A DNA stretch of 64,000 nt from Polaromonas glacialis. Its GTDB lineage: Bacteria > Pseudomonadota > Gammaproteobacteria > Burkholderiales > Burkholderiaceae_C. Shown piece after piece: positions 18,901 to 28,217 of the stretch. The number at the start of each line of letters is the position of its first letter. Position 1 is the first letter of the stretch. The DNA is taken from positions 3,676,808 to 3,740,807 of the forward strand of contig NZ_KL448323.1 in assembly GCF_000709345.1 (NCBI RefSeq), written 5' to 3'. The position numbers and the translations under genes were made by a program. The notes under the pieces were generated by a model. The model was not told the origin of the DNA. It did not search any database and was given only the letters and a program-made list of their open reading frames with translations.

Positions 18901-19543
18901 CCATGCCAGCCCCGAAGCCACGCCCGCCGCAGCAGCCGTCGCCGCGCCGGTGGACCCGATGCGCACGGTGATCGAAAGCCGGCCCAAGGGTGCGCTGTCG
19001 GCGGTGGCCGAAAAAGTCGAGTACTGGACGCAGGAAGGCCACAAGACGCTGTACATCGTCGTGTCCTTCCTGCCGGTGCCCGCCGCCAGCGGCGCGGGCA
19101 TGGTCGACCGCGCCATCGAATTCTTCATGCCGGTGGGCCAAAGCGGCGAATCGCAGCAATGGATCACGTCGAGCATGCGCATGCTGTCGCTGGCCGCGCG
19201 CGGCGGCTTCCTGGAGCGCGCGCTCAGCGACATGCGCAAGGTCGCCTGGGACCGCGGCCCGGTGCGGCTGGGCACCTACGAGAAAGCCGACGGCACCCGC
19301 GTGCCGCTGTGGCACGACTCCGAAGTGGCGGCGATTGCCTATGCGGTGCAGAACATCATCGCCCGGCGCGCCGCCCAGGCGCCGGCCAGCCTGCCGCCGG
19401 CAGAACCCGCGCAGGTGTCGTCCAGCCTGGCGCCACCGGTCATGGCCGGCAAGAAATGCAGCGAATGCGGCGCCCATGCGGTGATCCGCAAGGACGGCTG
19501 CGACTACTGCACCCAGTGCGGCCATCTGGGCACTTGCGGATGA
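15968..19543 (+). CDS. nrdJ: B12-dependent ribonucleotide reductase NrdJ, intein-containing
   Basis: The precursor is 1191 aa: a 297 aa N-extein, a 380 aa intein and a 514 aa C-extein (about 811 aa after splicing). Class II reductase uses adenosylcobalamin to make deoxyribonucleotides with or without oxygen, which fits placement after the nar operon. Visible features are the first redox cysteine in LINCFVQPV, the NPCGE active-site motif (split by the intein), PTGTVSLAFADNASNGIEPAF and a TSCPD-like segment near VDRAIEFFMPVGQSG. The C-terminal cysteine cluster is KCSECG...CDYCTQCGHLGTCG. The start at 15968 has GAGGAAA upstream. A nitroreductase gene follows after 52 bp. Confidence 0.95.
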   Translation: MKREHFGRPQDLTATQPISHDVLKEKYLKPGESGLEDVYRRVARALASVELPAEREKHEALFLENLHAGAIGAGRIMSAAGTAIQATLINCFVQPVGDCIQGFDDGGYPGIYEALREAAETMRRGGGVGYDFSRIRPRNAEVKGTSSMASGPCSYINVFDQSCSTVESAGARRGAQMGVLRIDHPDVMEFITAKRTPGRWNNFNVSVGMSDAFMQALNDDQPWELVHKAKPGAALIAKGGFQRADGLWVYQTVAARELWDTVMKSTYDFAEPGILFLDNINTDNNLRYCESIAATNPCVTADTWVMTANGPAQVADLIGQRFTAVVDSRAYAVESEGFFSTGCKPVLVLKTREGQTLRLTADHRVRRVARKTRYLLQAEWIAAGQLQPGDEILLHDHRALGGWDGVGTGAEGYLLGLLVGDGTLKSDKAVISLWAPELKAVGNGAIAYASTGAAGIVQAAQAAAATLSHRADFCGFQRPIAGRGEARMASGAVRRLAHEMGMRPGHKTLTPAMEKASSAFAAGLLRGLFDADGSVQGTQENGVTVRLSQSDLPLLQTAQRMLLRLGIASAIHQNRRLAQERLLPDGRGGRKLYATQAQHELIISGDNLRIYAERIGFADTAKAERLEQALGAYSRSLNRERFTATVESLSEDGLEEVFDVTVADVHAFDANGLYVHNCGEQPLPPYGCCDLGPIILTRFVRHPFGFGGEPEFDFEAFEASVATQVRALDNVLEVTFWPLPQQQAESSAKRRIGVGFTGLGNALTMLRLRYDAPEGRDMAARIAVRMRDAAYAASVALAEEKGAFPKFDADGYLAPGTFASRLPAELQQAIRTQGIRNSHLLSIAPTGTVSLAFADNASNGIEPAFSWMYKRKKRESDGSTSEYAVEDHAWRLYRELGGDVNQLPDYFVSALSMSATSHIAMMQAVQPFIDTAISKTVNVPADYAYNDFKSLYHQAWRAGLKGLATYRPNAILGSVLEVHASPEATPAAAAVAAPVDPMRTVIESRPKGALSAVAEKVEYWTQEGHKTLYIVVSFLPVPAASGAGMVDRAIEFFMPVGQSGESQQWITSSMRMLSLAARGGFLERALSDMRKVAWDRGPVRLGTYEKADGTRVPLWHDSEVAAIAYAVQNIIARRAAQAPASLPPAEPAQVSSSLAPPVMAGKKCSECGAHAVIRKDGCDYCTQCGHLGTCG
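16859..17998 (+). mobile_element. LAGLIDADG intein inside nrdJ
   Basis: 380 codons in frame. It starts at Cys (CVTADTWV) and ends in VHN, followed by the +1 residue Cys of the C-extein. Splicing block B is TADH (residues 63-66 of the intein); the penultimate His and terminal Asn are present. Two dodecapeptide motifs, LLGLLVGDG (about 117-125) and LLRGLFDADG (about 227-236), mark a homing endonuclease with its acidic residues intact. Insertion is exactly between Pro and Cys of the catalytic NPCGE motif, so the unspliced enzyme must be inactive. RIR1 inteins have been listed for Polaromonas, as I recall. Confidence 0.95.
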
Positions 19544-19595
19544 ACGCCCGTCGCCTGCGCTTTGACGGCTGACTTGGCCCAAGGGTAAAAAACCG

Positions 19596-20240
19596 ATGAA
19601 CATCCTGGCTGAACCGGCCCAAGCGCTGGCCGACAAAGACATGGCGGCGCTGGCCGCGGCGCTCATGCAGTCGCGCCAGACCATCCTGCCCAAGCGCCTG
19701 GCCGAGCCCGGTCCCGACCGCAAGCAACTCGGCCTGATCCTGGACGCCGCCGCCACCGCGCCCGACCACGGCCAGATCCTGCCCTGGCGCTTCGTGCGGG
19801 TGCCGCAGGCGGCGCGCGCCCGGCTGGCCGAGGTGTTTGGCGCGGCGCTGGTCGAGCGCGACGCCGCCGCCACGCTTGAGCAGGTGGCGCAAGCGCGTGA
19901 AAAAGCGCACCGCTCGCCCTTGCTGCTGCTGGCCATCGTGGACGGGCAACGCGGCGACCCGGACATCGATTTGTTTGAACGCATCGTTTCGGCCGGCTGT
20001 GCGGTGCAGAACATGCTGCTCATGGCCACCGCGCTGGGCTACGGTTCGGCGCTGACCAGCGGCAAGGCGCTCAAGTCCGCCGGCCTGCGCACGCTGTTCG
20101 GCCTGGCGCCCGGCGAACACGCGCTGTGCTTCGTCAGCATTGGCACGGTGCAGTCGCGTAAGCTCGCCCGCCTGCGGCCCGCCCCTGGCGACTTCGCCAG
20201 CACCCTTTCGCCAGACGGCGGCACGGTGGCGGGTTTTTAA
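19596..20240 (+). CDS. Nitroreductase family protein
   Basis: 214 aa FMN-dependent nitroreductase-like protein resembling the YdjA branch. The N-terminal segment LAEPGPDRKQLGLILDAAA plus PDHGQILPWRFV is typical of the flavin phosphate site. SAGCAVQNMLLMATALGYGS is the conserved middle helix and turn. The physiological substrate is unknown. It lies 52 bp downstream of nrdJ on the same strand and may be co-transcribed. Confidence 0.85.
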   Translation: MNILAEPAQALADKDMAALAAALMQSRQTILPKRLAEPGPDRKQLGLILDAAATAPDHGQILPWRFVRVPQAARARLAEVFGAALVERDAAATLEQVAQAREKAHRSPLLLLAIVDGQRGDPDIDLFERIVSAGCAVQNMLLMATALGYGSALTSGKALKSAGLRTLFGLAPGEHALCFVSIGTVQSRKLARLRPAPGDFASTLSPDGGTVAGF

Positions 20241-20278
20241 TCCGCCTTTGCCACTTTTTTTCTTTGAATGGATATCCC

Positions 20279-20686
20279 ATGGACATTTCGACTTTTGACG
20301 ACCTGCTGCAAGCCGCCCGCGGCCAGCCCGAGCCGCAGCGCCTGCTGTTTGTCTTTGCCGGCGTCGAGCTGCCGGACGACGCGACGCCCGCGCAGCGCGA
20401 GCGTTTCGAGGCCGGGCAGGGCGGCGCGCTGCATCCGTTGATGTGCGTGGACAAGCGCCCCGACGAGCTGGCGTCGTTTGCCACGCTGGCCGATGAGGCC
20501 AGCCAGTTTGGCCCACAGCCTTGGGGCATCGTGTTTGCCGCCGCCCTGTCGGGAAAGGGCAAGCGGGCACCCACCAGCGAAGAGGCCGAGGAGCCGCTGC
20601 AGCGCATGGTCGAGGCCATCAAGCGCGGCGAGCATGGCGGCTACATTCCCTTCGACACCCAGGGTCACACCGTCCAGATCGGCTGA
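20279..20686 (+). CDS. Small conserved protein next to nrdJ, function unknown
   Basis: 135 aa soluble protein with no signal peptide or membrane segment. Conserved-looking stretches are LLFVFAGVELPDDAT, GGALHPLMCVDK, WGIVFAAALSG and PLQRMVEAIKRG. I recall close relatives in Comamonadaceae being labelled as a ribonucleotide reductase subunit, probably from neighbourhood; nothing in the sequence supports catalysis. The start at ATG 20279 is preferred to a TTG at 20264. The next gene starts one base after its stop, implying coupling. Confidence 0.75.
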   Translation: MDISTFDDLLQAARGQPEPQRLLFVFAGVELPDDATPAQRERFEAGQGGALHPLMCVDKRPDELASFATLADEASQFGPQPWGIVFAAALSGKGKRAPTSEEAEEPLQRMVEAIKRGEHGGYIPFDTQGHTVQIG

Positions 20687-20687
20687 C

Positions 20688-21267
20688 ATGGCAAGCGCCG
20701 CCCGACCCACGACGCACCCGGTGCTGATGCCCGGCCACCGCGCGCCGGCCGCCGGATTCGAGGCGCCCTTCGAGATGCTGGCCACCTGCCACGACCGGGT
20801 CGAGCGCATGCTGGCGCTGCAGAAAAAGCTCCAGCAGCACCTGCTCGACAAAGGCTGCGACGCGCCGGCCCGCCAGGCGGCGCGCGACGTGATGCGCTAT
20901 TTCGACCTGGCCGCGCCGCTGCGCCACCAGGACGAGGAACTGCATGTGTTCCCGCCGCTGCTCGCCGGACCGGACGCGGCGCGAACTGGCGCAGCGCTTG
21001 ACACAGGACCACCGGCGGATGGAAACGGCCTGGGTTGACGCCAGATGCACGCTGCAAGCCGTCGCCGACAGCCTTGACTCCGCTTGCCTGACGTTCACGC
21101 CGGACCAGACGGCCACCCTGAAGCAGTTCGCCGCCTTGTACCGCCAGCACCTGGACGACGAAAACGGCATCGCCTATCCTGCAGCCGAGGCAAGCCTGTC
21201 GCCCGCCGGGCTGGAGGCGATGAGCGAAGACATGATGCAGCGCCGGGGTGTCAGCCCCAAAACGTAG
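20688..21267 (+). pseudogene. Hemerythrin-like (HHE) protein, frameshifted
   Basis: Two overlapping frames together give one complete hemerythrin-like domain. The first frame (ATG 20688) runs MASAARP to LRHQDEELHVFPPLLAG, then leaves homology and stops at 21038. The +1 frame continues from about 20975 with RRELAQRLTQDHRRMETAW and RQHLDDENGIAYPAAE, ending at 21267. The metal-ligand-like residues (H in TCHDR, HQDEELH, DH, H..DDE) are split between frames. Either the gene is inactivated by an indel near 20970-20990, or the base call is wrong. Hemerythrin-like proteins bind O2, NO or act in iron-sulfur repair, which would suit the nar context. Confidence 0.8.
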
Positions 21268-21307
21268 CGCCGCTCGCCGGCTTGGTGACGCAGGCAAAAT
21301 ACGGGGC

Positions 21308-22642
21308 ATGAACGCGTCCACTTTTCCAAACGACATGACCCCCGCCAGCGCAGCCGGCAGCGAGCTGGAAAAACTCATGCAAGCCATGGGTTTACAGGCA
21401 AAAACGGCTTCCGCGCATATCGCACGGGCGCCTGCAGCTATTAAAAACAGAGCACTCCTCGGATTGGCGAAACTGCTGCGGCAAAGCTTGGCCGAACTGC
21501 AGGCCGCCAACCAGCGCGACCTGGACCGGGCCGCCGCCGGCGGACTGGCCGGGCCGCTGCTGGACCGCCTCAAGCTCGGCGCCAAAGACCTGGAAACCGT
21601 CGCGCTCGGCTGCGAGCAGCTGGCCGCGATGCCCGACGTGATCGGCGAGATCATCGGCATGAAGGAACAGCCCAGCGGCATCCGCGTCGGCCAGATGCGC
21701 GTGCCCATCGGCGTCTTCGGCATGATCTACGAGAGCCGCCCGAACGTCACCATCGAGGCGGCCAGCCTGGCCATCAAGAGCGGCAACGCCTGCATCCTGC
21801 GCGGCGGCTCAGAGGCCATCGAGTCGAACAAGGCGCTGGCTGCCTTGGTGCAGCAAGCGCTGCAGGAGTCCGGATTACCGCCCGAGGCCGTGCAATTGGT
21901 CGGCACCACCGACCGCGAAGCCGTCGGCATTCTCATCGCCATGCCGCAGTATGTGGACGTGATCATTCCGCGTGGCGGCAAGGGGCTGATCGAGCGCATC
22001 AGCCGCGATGCGAAAGTGCCGGTCATCAAGCACCTGGACGGCAACTGCCACGTCTATGTCGATGACCCGTGCGACATCGCCATGGCCGTGAAAATCGCCG
22101 ACAACGCCAAGACGCAGAAATACAGCCCGTGCAACGCCACCGAGGGTTTATTGGTCGCGCGCGGCGTGGCCGCCGAGTTCCTGCCGCTGATCGGCGCCAT
22201 CTACGCCGCCAAGGGCGTGGAAATGCGCTGCGATGAGGCCTCTAGCGATATCCTGCGGGCACAATCAGCTATTGAATCCATAGCAACGATTGTCCCGGCC
22301 AGCGAGCAGGACTGGTCCGAGGAATACCTGGCGCCGGTCATCAGCATCAAGGTCGTGGCTGGCGTGGACGAGGCGATTGCGCACATCAACCACTATTCCA
22401 GCCACCACACCGACGCCATCGTGACGCGCGACCACATGCATGCCCAGCGTTTTCTCCGCGAAGTCGATTCGGCCAGCGTGATGGTCAACGCCAGCACGCG
22501 CTTTGCCGATGGTTTCGAGTTCGGCCTGGGCGCGGAAATCGGCATCAGCACCGACAAGTTCCATGCGCGCGGGCCGGTCGGCATCGAAGGCCTGACCTCG
22601 CTCAAGTACGTGGTGCTGGGCCAGGGCGAAGTGCGCAGCTGA
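21308..22642 (+). CDS. proA: Gamma-glutamyl phosphate reductase ProA
   Basis: 444 aa cytoplasmic NADPH-dependent enzyme of proline synthesis, making glutamate-5-semialdehyde. Aldehyde-dehydrogenase-like signatures are [49 protein letters not shown] with the catalytic Cys, and [17 protein letters not shown]. The start at 21308 (MNASTFP) is chosen over an in-frame 21248 start that overlaps the preceding gene. Two copies of the dispersed repeat lie inside the reading frame (21396-21453 and 22239-22286), encoding AAIKNRAL and [10 protein letters not shown]. No proB is adjacent. Confidence 0.95.
   Translation: MNASTFPNDMTPASAAGSELEKLMQAMGLQAKTASAHIARAPAAIKNRALLGLAKLLRQSLAELQAANQRDLDRAAAGGLAGPLLDRLKLGAKDLETVALGCEQLAAMPDVIGEIIGMKEQPSGIRVGQMRVPIGVFGMIYESRPNVTIEAASLAIKSGNACILRGGSEAIESNKALAALVQQALQESGLPPEAVQLVGTTDREAVGILIAMPQYVDVIIPRGGKGLIERISRDAKVPVIKHLDGNCHVYVDDPCDIAMAVKIADNAKTQKYSPCNATEGLLVARGVAAEFLPLIGAIYAAKGVEMRCDEASSDILRAQSAIESIATIVPASEQDWSEEYLAPVISIKVVAGVDEAIAHINHYSSHHTDAIVTRDHMHAQRFLREVDSASVMVNASTRFADGFEFGLGAEIGISTDKFHARGPVGIEGLTSLKYVVLGQGEVRS
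21396..21453 (+). repeat. Dispersed repeat copy 2, inside proA
   Basis: This in-frame copy has an asymmetric part reading AAAACGGCTTCCGCGCATAT, then GGGCGCC, then AGCTATTAAAAACAGAGC. It contributes roughly residues 31-49 of ProA. The right palindrome arm is degenerate. Confidence 0.6.
22239..22286 (+). repeat. Dispersed repeat copy 3, inside proA
   Basis: GCGATATCC, CGGGCAC and the palindrome AGCTATTGAATCCATAGC (22267-22284) lie in frame in proA and encode QSAIESIA. The palindrome half is nearly identical to the intergenic copy at 54704-54721. Confidence 0.65.
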
Positions 22643-22771
22643 TCGGCTGGCGTCTTTCGCCTTGTAGGCCATTTCCCCATCTGCAGCGCCAGTCGGAGGG
22701 CTGGCGATTCACAGGCCCTAGAATTCGGCATAACCGAACAAGATAACGATATTCCCATCGAAAGTGGCCGC

Positions 22772-24067
22772 ATGGTTCCGCACCTCATTACTGCCCTGAC
22801 CGGCCCCATCAACGAGCTTGAGCAGCGCATCCTGGACACCACGCCGGCCATCGAGCGCTGGTTCCGGCTCGAATGGATGGAGCACACGCCGCCGTTCTAC
22901 AGCTCGGTCGATATCCGCAACGCCGGCTTCAAGCTCGCGCCCGTTGACACCAACCTGTTTCCGGGCGGCTGGGACCATCTCACGCCGCAGATGATGCCGC
23001 TGGCGGTGCAGGCCGCCATGGCCGCGATTGAAAAAATCTGCCCCGAAGCACGCAACTTGCTGGTCGTGCCCGAACACCAGCCGCGCAACCCTGCTTACCT
23101 GGCCAACGTCCTGCAGCTCAAGCGCATTTTTCACCAGGCCGGCCTGAATGTGCGTTTCGGCTCGCTGAGCCCGGACATCAAGGAGCCGACCACGGTGCAG
23201 CTGCCCGACGGCGAAAGCCTGGTGCTGGAGCCGCTGATCCGCACCGACCGGCGGCTCGGGCTGAAGGATTTCGATCCCTGCACCATCTTGCTCAACAACG
23301 ACCTGTCGGCCGGCATTCCCGGCATGCTGGAAGACCTGCACGAGCAGTACCTGCTGCCGCCGCTGCACGCCGGCTGGACGGTGCGCCGCAAGTCCAACCA
23401 TTTCAAGGCGTATGAAGAGATTTCCAAGCGTTTTGGCAAGCTGCTGGGCATTGACCCGTGGCTGATCAACCCGCTGTTTGCCCAGTGCGATGACGTGGAC
23501 TTGGCCCAGGGGCGGGGCATGGATTGCTTGACGACGCATGTCGATGCGCTGCTGTCGCGCATCAAGCGCAAGTACAAGGAATACGGCATCAACGAAAAGC
23601 CCTTCGTCATGGTCAAGCCCGACAACGGCACCTCGGGCCTGGGCGTCATCACCGTGCATGACGCCAAGGAACTCGAAACGCTCGGCCGCAAGTCCAAAGT
23701 CCGGCCCGGCGCGGTGCGCGACGGCATGCCGCCGTCCGAAATCATCATCCAGGAAGGCGTGCTGACCAACGAGCGCATCGAGGGTGCCGTGGCCGAGCCG
23801 GTGGTCTACCTGATGGACCGCTATGTGGTCGGCGGCTTTTACCGGGTGCATGCCGAGCGCGGCGTGGACGAGAACCTCAACGCGCCCGGTGCGCGTTACG
23901 AGTCGCTGTCGTTTTCAGACAGCGGCCGGCTGCCGCAAAACGGTGAAAAGCCCGGCTCCAGCGGCCCGAACCGCTTCTACATGTACGGCGTGGTGGCCCG
24001 GCTGGCCATGCTGGCGGCCAGCTACGAACTCGAAGCGACCGATCCGGATGCCGAGGTTTACGACTAA
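22772..24067 (+). CDS. gshA: Glutamate-cysteine ligase GshA (Acidithiobacillus type)
   Basis: 431 aa cytoplasmic enzyme that makes gamma-glutamylcysteine, the first step of glutathione synthesis. It belongs to the ATP-grasp-like proteobacterial group exemplified by Acidithiobacillus, not the E. coli family. Typical stretches are SSVDIRNAGFKLAPVDTNLF, GGWDHLTPQM, KPDNGTSGLGV and VYLMDRYVVGGFYRVH. The partner gene gshB lies about 5 kb downstream, separated by kup, a lipid phosphatase gene and dgkA. Confidence 0.93.
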   Translation: MVPHLITALTGPINELEQRILDTTPAIERWFRLEWMEHTPPFYSSVDIRNAGFKLAPVDTNLFPGGWDHLTPQMMPLAVQAAMAAIEKICPEARNLLVVPEHQPRNPAYLANVLQLKRIFHQAGLNVRFGSLSPDIKEPTTVQLPDGESLVLEPLIRTDRRLGLKDFDPCTILLNNDLSAGIPGMLEDLHEQYLLPPLHAGWTVRRKSNHFKAYEEISKRFGKLLGIDPWLINPLFAQCDDVDLAQGRGMDCLTTHVDALLSRIKRKYKEYGINEKPFVMVKPDNGTSGLGVITVHDAKELETLGRKSKVRPGAVRDGMPPSEIIIQEGVLTNERIEGAVAEPVVYLMDRYVVGGFYRVHAERGVDENLNAPGARYESLSFSDSGRLPQNGEKPGSSGPNRFYMYGVVARLAMLAASYELEATDPDAEVYD

Positions 24068-24265
24068 GCGTGCGGTCGGGCAGGGTGTGGACCGGAAGGT
24101 TGTTGCCGTGCAACACAATTCCTGTTTGTCCAGATGGCAGGCCCTTGCTGGCGGCAAACCCGCAGGCTGGGGCAAAATGGCGAACCTTTCGACAAGCTTT
24201 TCATCGGCCATGGCCGCTTTGGGCAGCATTCGAATCCGTTCCTTTTTCCAAGACGGGCAGCTTTT

Positions 24266-26134
24266 GTGACAAGTCAAAAATCATCTCTTGCCGTGCTCAC
24301 CGTGGGCGCCATCGGCGTTGTCTACGGCGACATCGGCACCAGCGTCCTGTATGCCATGAAGGAGGTTTTCGGCTCCGGGCATGTTCCGTTCACCCCCGAC
24401 AACGTGTACGGCATCCTGTCGATCTTCTTCTGGACGCTGACCGTCATTGTTTCGCTGAAATATGTCACGCTGGTGCTGCGCGCCGACAACCACGGCGAAG
24501 GCGGGCTGATCGCCATGCTGGCGCTGGCCTCCACCGCCGTGCAGGACCGGCCGCAGTTGCGCAGGGTCTTGCTGCTGGTCGGCATCTTCGGCACTTCGCT
24601 GTTTTATGGCGACGGCGTCATCACGCCGGCCATCTCGGTGCTGTCGGCGGTCGAGGGCCTGGAGGTGATTTCGCCCACCTTCACCCGGGCGGTGATTCCT
24701 GTCACGCTGGTGATCCTGTTCATCTTGTTTGCCGTGCAAAAGCATGGAACGGCGGGCATCGGCAAGTTCTTCGGCCCGATCACCATCGTCTGGTTCGCGG
24801 TGCTGGCCATCCTGGGCGTGTCCCAGATCGTGACCCACCCCGAGATCCTGCTGGCGATTAATCCGTATTACGCCTTGACGTTCATGTGGAACAACCCGGG
24901 CACCACCTTCATCATCCTGGGCGCGGTGGTGCTGTGCGTGACCGGCGCCGAGGCGCTGTATGCCGACCTGGGCCACTTCGGCAAGAAACCGATCCGGCTG
25001 GCCTGGTTCTCGGTCGTCATGCCTTCCTTGGTGCTGAACTATTTCGGCCAGGGCGCGCTGTTGCTGAGCAATCCGGAAGCGGTCAAGAATCCGTTTTACC
25101 TGATGGCGCCCGACTGGGCCCTGATCCCGCTGGTCGGGCTGGCCACGCTGGCCACGGTGATTGCCTCGCAGGCGCTGATCACCGGCGCCTTCAGCGTCAC
25201 CAAGCAGGCCATCCAGATGGGCTACCTGCCCCGGCTGCGCATCGAGCACACCAGCGTGCGCGACACCGGCCAGATCTACATGCCCTTCGTCAACTGGGGC
25301 CTGTTTGTCACCATCGTGCTGGCGGTGGTGATGTTCCGCTCGTCGAGCAACCTGGCGGCGGCCTACGGCATCGCGGTCTGCACCGACATGCTGATCACCA
25401 CGGTGCTAACCTTCTACGTGATTCGCTACGGCTGGAAATACCCGCTGTGGCTGTGCATTGCCGCGACCAGCGTGTTTTTCGCCGTCGATTTCGCGTTTTT
25501 TGCCTCGAACCTGATGAAGCTGTTCGCCGGCGGCTGGTTTCCGCTGGTCATTGGCGGGGCGGTGTTCACCTTGATGATCACCTGGAAGGAAGGCCGGCGC
25601 CTGCTCAATGAAAAGCTGCGTGTCGATGCCATCGACCTGCCGAGCTTCCTCGATGCGGTATTCGTCAGCCCGCCGCAGCGCGTCGAGGGCACGGCCGTCT
25701 TCATGACCGCCGAGCCGGGCATCGTGCCCAACGCCATGCTGCACAACCTCAAGCACAACAAGGTGCTGCACGAGCAGAACCTGTTCGTCACCGTGGTCAA
25801 CCATGAAGTGCCGTGGATCGGCATGGACAAGCGGCTGCAGGTCGAGTCGCTGGGCCACGACTGCTGGCAGGTCAACGTGCATTACGGCTTCAAGAACGAC
25901 CTGGACCTGCCCAGGGCGCTGCAGCAAATCAAGAACCGGGGCTGCCAGCTCGAACCCATGACGACCAGTTACTTCCTGTCGCGCGACACGGTGATCCCAA
26001 CCATTGGCACCGGCATGTCGCAGTGGCGTGAAAAGCTGTTTGCGCAGATGCACCACAACGCCAGCGGCGCCGCCGACTTCCTGAACCTGCCGAACAACTC
26101 GGTGGTGGAACTCGGCAGCAAGATCGAGATCTGA
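24266..26134 (+). CDS. kup: Low-affinity potassium transporter Kup
   Basis: 622 aa inner-membrane K+/H+ symporter with about 12 membrane segments and a cytoplasmic C-terminal domain. Family signatures are [49 protein letters not shown] and [14 protein letters not shown]. The GTG start at 24266 ([10 protein letters not shown]) gives the usual Kup length; the in-frame ATG at 24134 would add 44 residues with no similarity to the family. The 198 bp upstream of it hold no evident gene. Confidence 0.93.
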   Translation: MTSQKSSLAVLTVGAIGVVYGDIGTSVLYAMKEVFGSGHVPFTPDNVYGILSIFFWTLTVIVSLKYVTLVLRADNHGEGGLIAMLALASTAVQDRPQLRRVLLLVGIFGTSLFYGDGVITPAISVLSAVEGLEVISPTFTRAVIPVTLVILFILFAVQKHGTAGIGKFFGPITIVWFAVLAILGVSQIVTHPEILLAINPYYALTFMWNNPGTTFIILGAVVLCVTGAEALYADLGHFGKKPIRLAWFSVVMPSLVLNYFGQGALLLSNPEAVKNPFYLMAPDWALIPLVGLATLATVIASQALITGAFSVTKQAIQMGYLPRLRIEHTSVRDTGQIYMPFVNWGLFVTIVLAVVMFRSSSNLAAAYGIAVCTDMLITTVLTFYVIRYGWKYPLWLCIAATSVFFAVDFAFFASNLMKLFAGGWFPLVIGGAVFTLMITWKEGRRLLNEKLRVDAIDLPSFLDAVFVSPPQRVEGTAVFMTAEPGIVPNAMLHNLKHNKVLHEQNLFVTVVNHEVPWIGMDKRLQVESLGHDCWQVNVHYGFKNDLDLPRALQQIKNRGCQLEPMTTSYFLSRDTVIPTIGTGMSQWREKLFAQMHHNASGAADFLNLPNNSVVELGSKIEI

Positions 26135-26213
26135 GTGGCGTTTGCGTCGGGGCTGGCGGGCACGGCGCCCTAAAAGTCAGCGCGCAGCCACAACGAATAC
26201 CCTCGCGGCGCCG

Positions 26214-28217
26214 TCACCAAGCCAGCCAGACCCGCCGGTCCGGTTTTCCCCGGCTCTGCACCGACCAGTGCTGGTCTTGCAGGTCCCGGACCAGGATGCG
26301 CAAGGGGGTATCGAAATCCTTGCCGGTACTGGCCAGCGTGATCATGCCGCCGGGGTGAAGCAGCCGCTCCGTTGCCACCATGCCGATCCATAGCGGGCGC
26401 GCTGGCAGTGCCGGGTCCGGCCTGACCTGCCGGTCCAACGGCCAGAGTCGAAGCACCAGGCGTTCATTGGTATCGAGGACCTTGACGAAGGTGATTTGTG
26501 GTACTTCACCGTGATGGAACTTCGGCAACACCGGGAGCTGCTGGATCTGCAGCGTGGGCAGCAGCCAGGGCAACGAGGACTTCAGGGTCCATGTTTCGGG
26601 CGTTTGCCATCCGGATGCCCGCAGCGTTCCGGCGATCTGGCTGGAGGTCCCGGCCCACTGAAGCGCCAACGGCTCCTCGGTTTCCCCGTCAAGCTCTGAG
26701 CGCCAAGCGGGCAACCGGCGCCAGCCCGCGCCCGCCCAGTCGTCAAGCGGCGCGGTTTCCGATACCGGACGCACCGCATAGCGGCCAATCTCGGCGCGGT
26801 AGCGGTCGCCGGCATAAAAGCCGGCCGTCAGCCCCAGTGCTGCCACGACCACCAGCAACAGCGGCCATGGTCTGACCCGCTCGCGGGCCGCATGATGAAT
26901 ATAGGCAATGCTGAGCAACGCCACCCAGGCCAGACCCAGGCTCATGCCTGCCAGCACGTCTGAAAACCAGTGCACGCCCAGGTAAAGGCGGGAAAACGCG
27001 ATCAAGCTGATGACGGCAGCGGCCAGCAGCGTGATGGCGATCTTGCCCCGGTCGGATTTCCCGCGCGCGAGCAAGAATGCCAAAAAACCGTAGGCCACGA
27101 TGCTTGACGTGGCGTGCCCGCTTGGAAATGAAAACTGTGCAAGGCCCGTGTAAATGTTGTGGGGCCGCGCGCGTCCCAGCGTGTATTTCAGCAGCACCAC
27201 AAAAATCTCGGCCATGCCGATGGCCGCGAGCCAGTAGCCGAGCGTTCGCCAGCGCCGTCTGATGGCCAACAACAAGGACACGCCTGCAATGAGAAAGCCC
27301 GTGCCCACCGCGCCCCCGGCCTCGGTGACGGCCACCATGAGGCGGTCGCCCCAGGCCGTGCGCACACCCTGCAATGCTGCGTAAATCAGTTGATCGATCT
27401 GGATCAGCGGGTCGTTCGAAGTCACGTCTTCCACGATGCCCAAAAACAGCCAGACGCCGCCCGTCAGGAGCAGCGCGGCCGTCAGCAAGGCGGGAGACTC
27501 TGCCCGGGCCGGATCGAGCAGTGACAGCACGACCGTGGCGAACGGACCGGGTTTCCGGTGCGCCTGCGCGACAGCGCGATCCCGAAGCCGCTTCACGCGC
27601 GGCCAGACCTGGTGATAGGCGAGCCGGACCAGCTTGCTGAGGGCCCAAGAAAATGCCGCGATGATGAGCAGCACGGCGACCAGCCTGGAGCTCACGGCGC
27701 CGGCCAGTTGAAGCGAGGCGCCAAAAAGCAGTCCTGGCAGCAGGTGGGCGGCCGCCCAGGCCAGCGCCGACAACAGGTTCATGGCATAAAACCGTCTGGC
27801 CGGCATCCCTGTCATGCCGGCCACCACCGGAACGATGGCCCGCACCGGTCCAAGGAAGCGGCCGAAAAACACGCTCTTGCCACCGTTCTTCTCGAAATAC
27901 AGCTGTCCCCGTTCAAGCAATGCAGGGAATTGCTTCAGCGGCCAAACGGTGCGAATGCTGTCCTGGAAATGATGTCCCAGCCAATAACTGATGCCGTCGC
28001 CCATGACGGCGCCGGACACGGCCATCGCTGCGGCCCACCAGGGATTGAGTTCGCCGAGCCCGATCAGCATCCCTCCCGCGAAGACGATGGCGCTGCCGGG
28101 AACAACCGTGCCAATCACGGCCACAGACTCCAGCAGCGACGCCGCAAAGACCGCGCCCAGCGCCAGTTGCGGGTGGGCTGAAAAGTAAGCGATCAGCGCG
28201 TGTAAATGCGACTCCAT
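26214..28217 (-). CDS. DedA - PAP2 phosphatase - LssY-C fusion membrane protein
   Basis: 667 aa. The N-terminal part (about 10-200) is a DedA/SNARE-associated domain (VPGSAIVFAGGMLIG, GYDG-like GDGISYWLGHHF, GRFLGPVRAIVPVVAGMTGM). The middle (about 290-440) is a PAP2 lipid phosphatase with all three motifs: KYTLGRARP, PSGHATS and SRLYLGVHWFSD. The C-terminal 180 residues resemble the LssY C-terminal domain. The product probably flips and dephosphorylates lipid phosphates such as undecaprenyl or phosphatidate species. A dgkA gene just upstream on the same strand supports lipid recycling. The start ATG at 28217 is preferred to the adjoining TTG. Confidence 0.88.
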   Translation of the reverse strand: MESHLHALIAYFSAHPQLALGAVFAASLLESVAVIGTVVPGSAIVFAGGMLIGLGELNPWWAAAMAVSGAVMGDGISYWLGHHFQDSIRTVWPLKQFPALLERGQLYFEKNGGKSVFFGRFLGPVRAIVPVVAGMTGMPARRFYAMNLLSALAWAAAHLLPGLLFGASLQLAGAVSSRLVAVLLIIAAFSWALSKLVRLAYHQVWPRVKRLRDRAVAQAHRKPGPFATVVLSLLDPARAESPALLTAALLLTGGVWLFLGIVEDVTSNDPLIQIDQLIYAALQGVRTAWGDRLMVAVTEAGGAVGTGFLIAGVSLLLAIRRRWRTLGYWLAAIGMAEIFVVLLKYTLGRARPHNIYTGLAQFSFPSGHATSSIVAYGFLAFLLARGKSDRGKIAITLLAAAVISLIAFSRLYLGVHWFSDVLAGMSLGLAWVALLSIAYIHHAARERVRPWPLLLVVVAALGLTAGFYAGDRYRAEIGRYAVRPVSETAPLDDWAGAGWRRLPAWRSELDGETEEPLALQWAGTSSQIAGTLRASGWQTPETWTLKSSLPWLLPTLQIQQLPVLPKFHHGEVPQITFVKVLDTNERLVLRLWPLDRQVRPDPALPARPLWIGMVATERLLHPGGMITLASTGKDFDTPLRILVRDLQDQHWSVQSRGKPDRRVWLAW

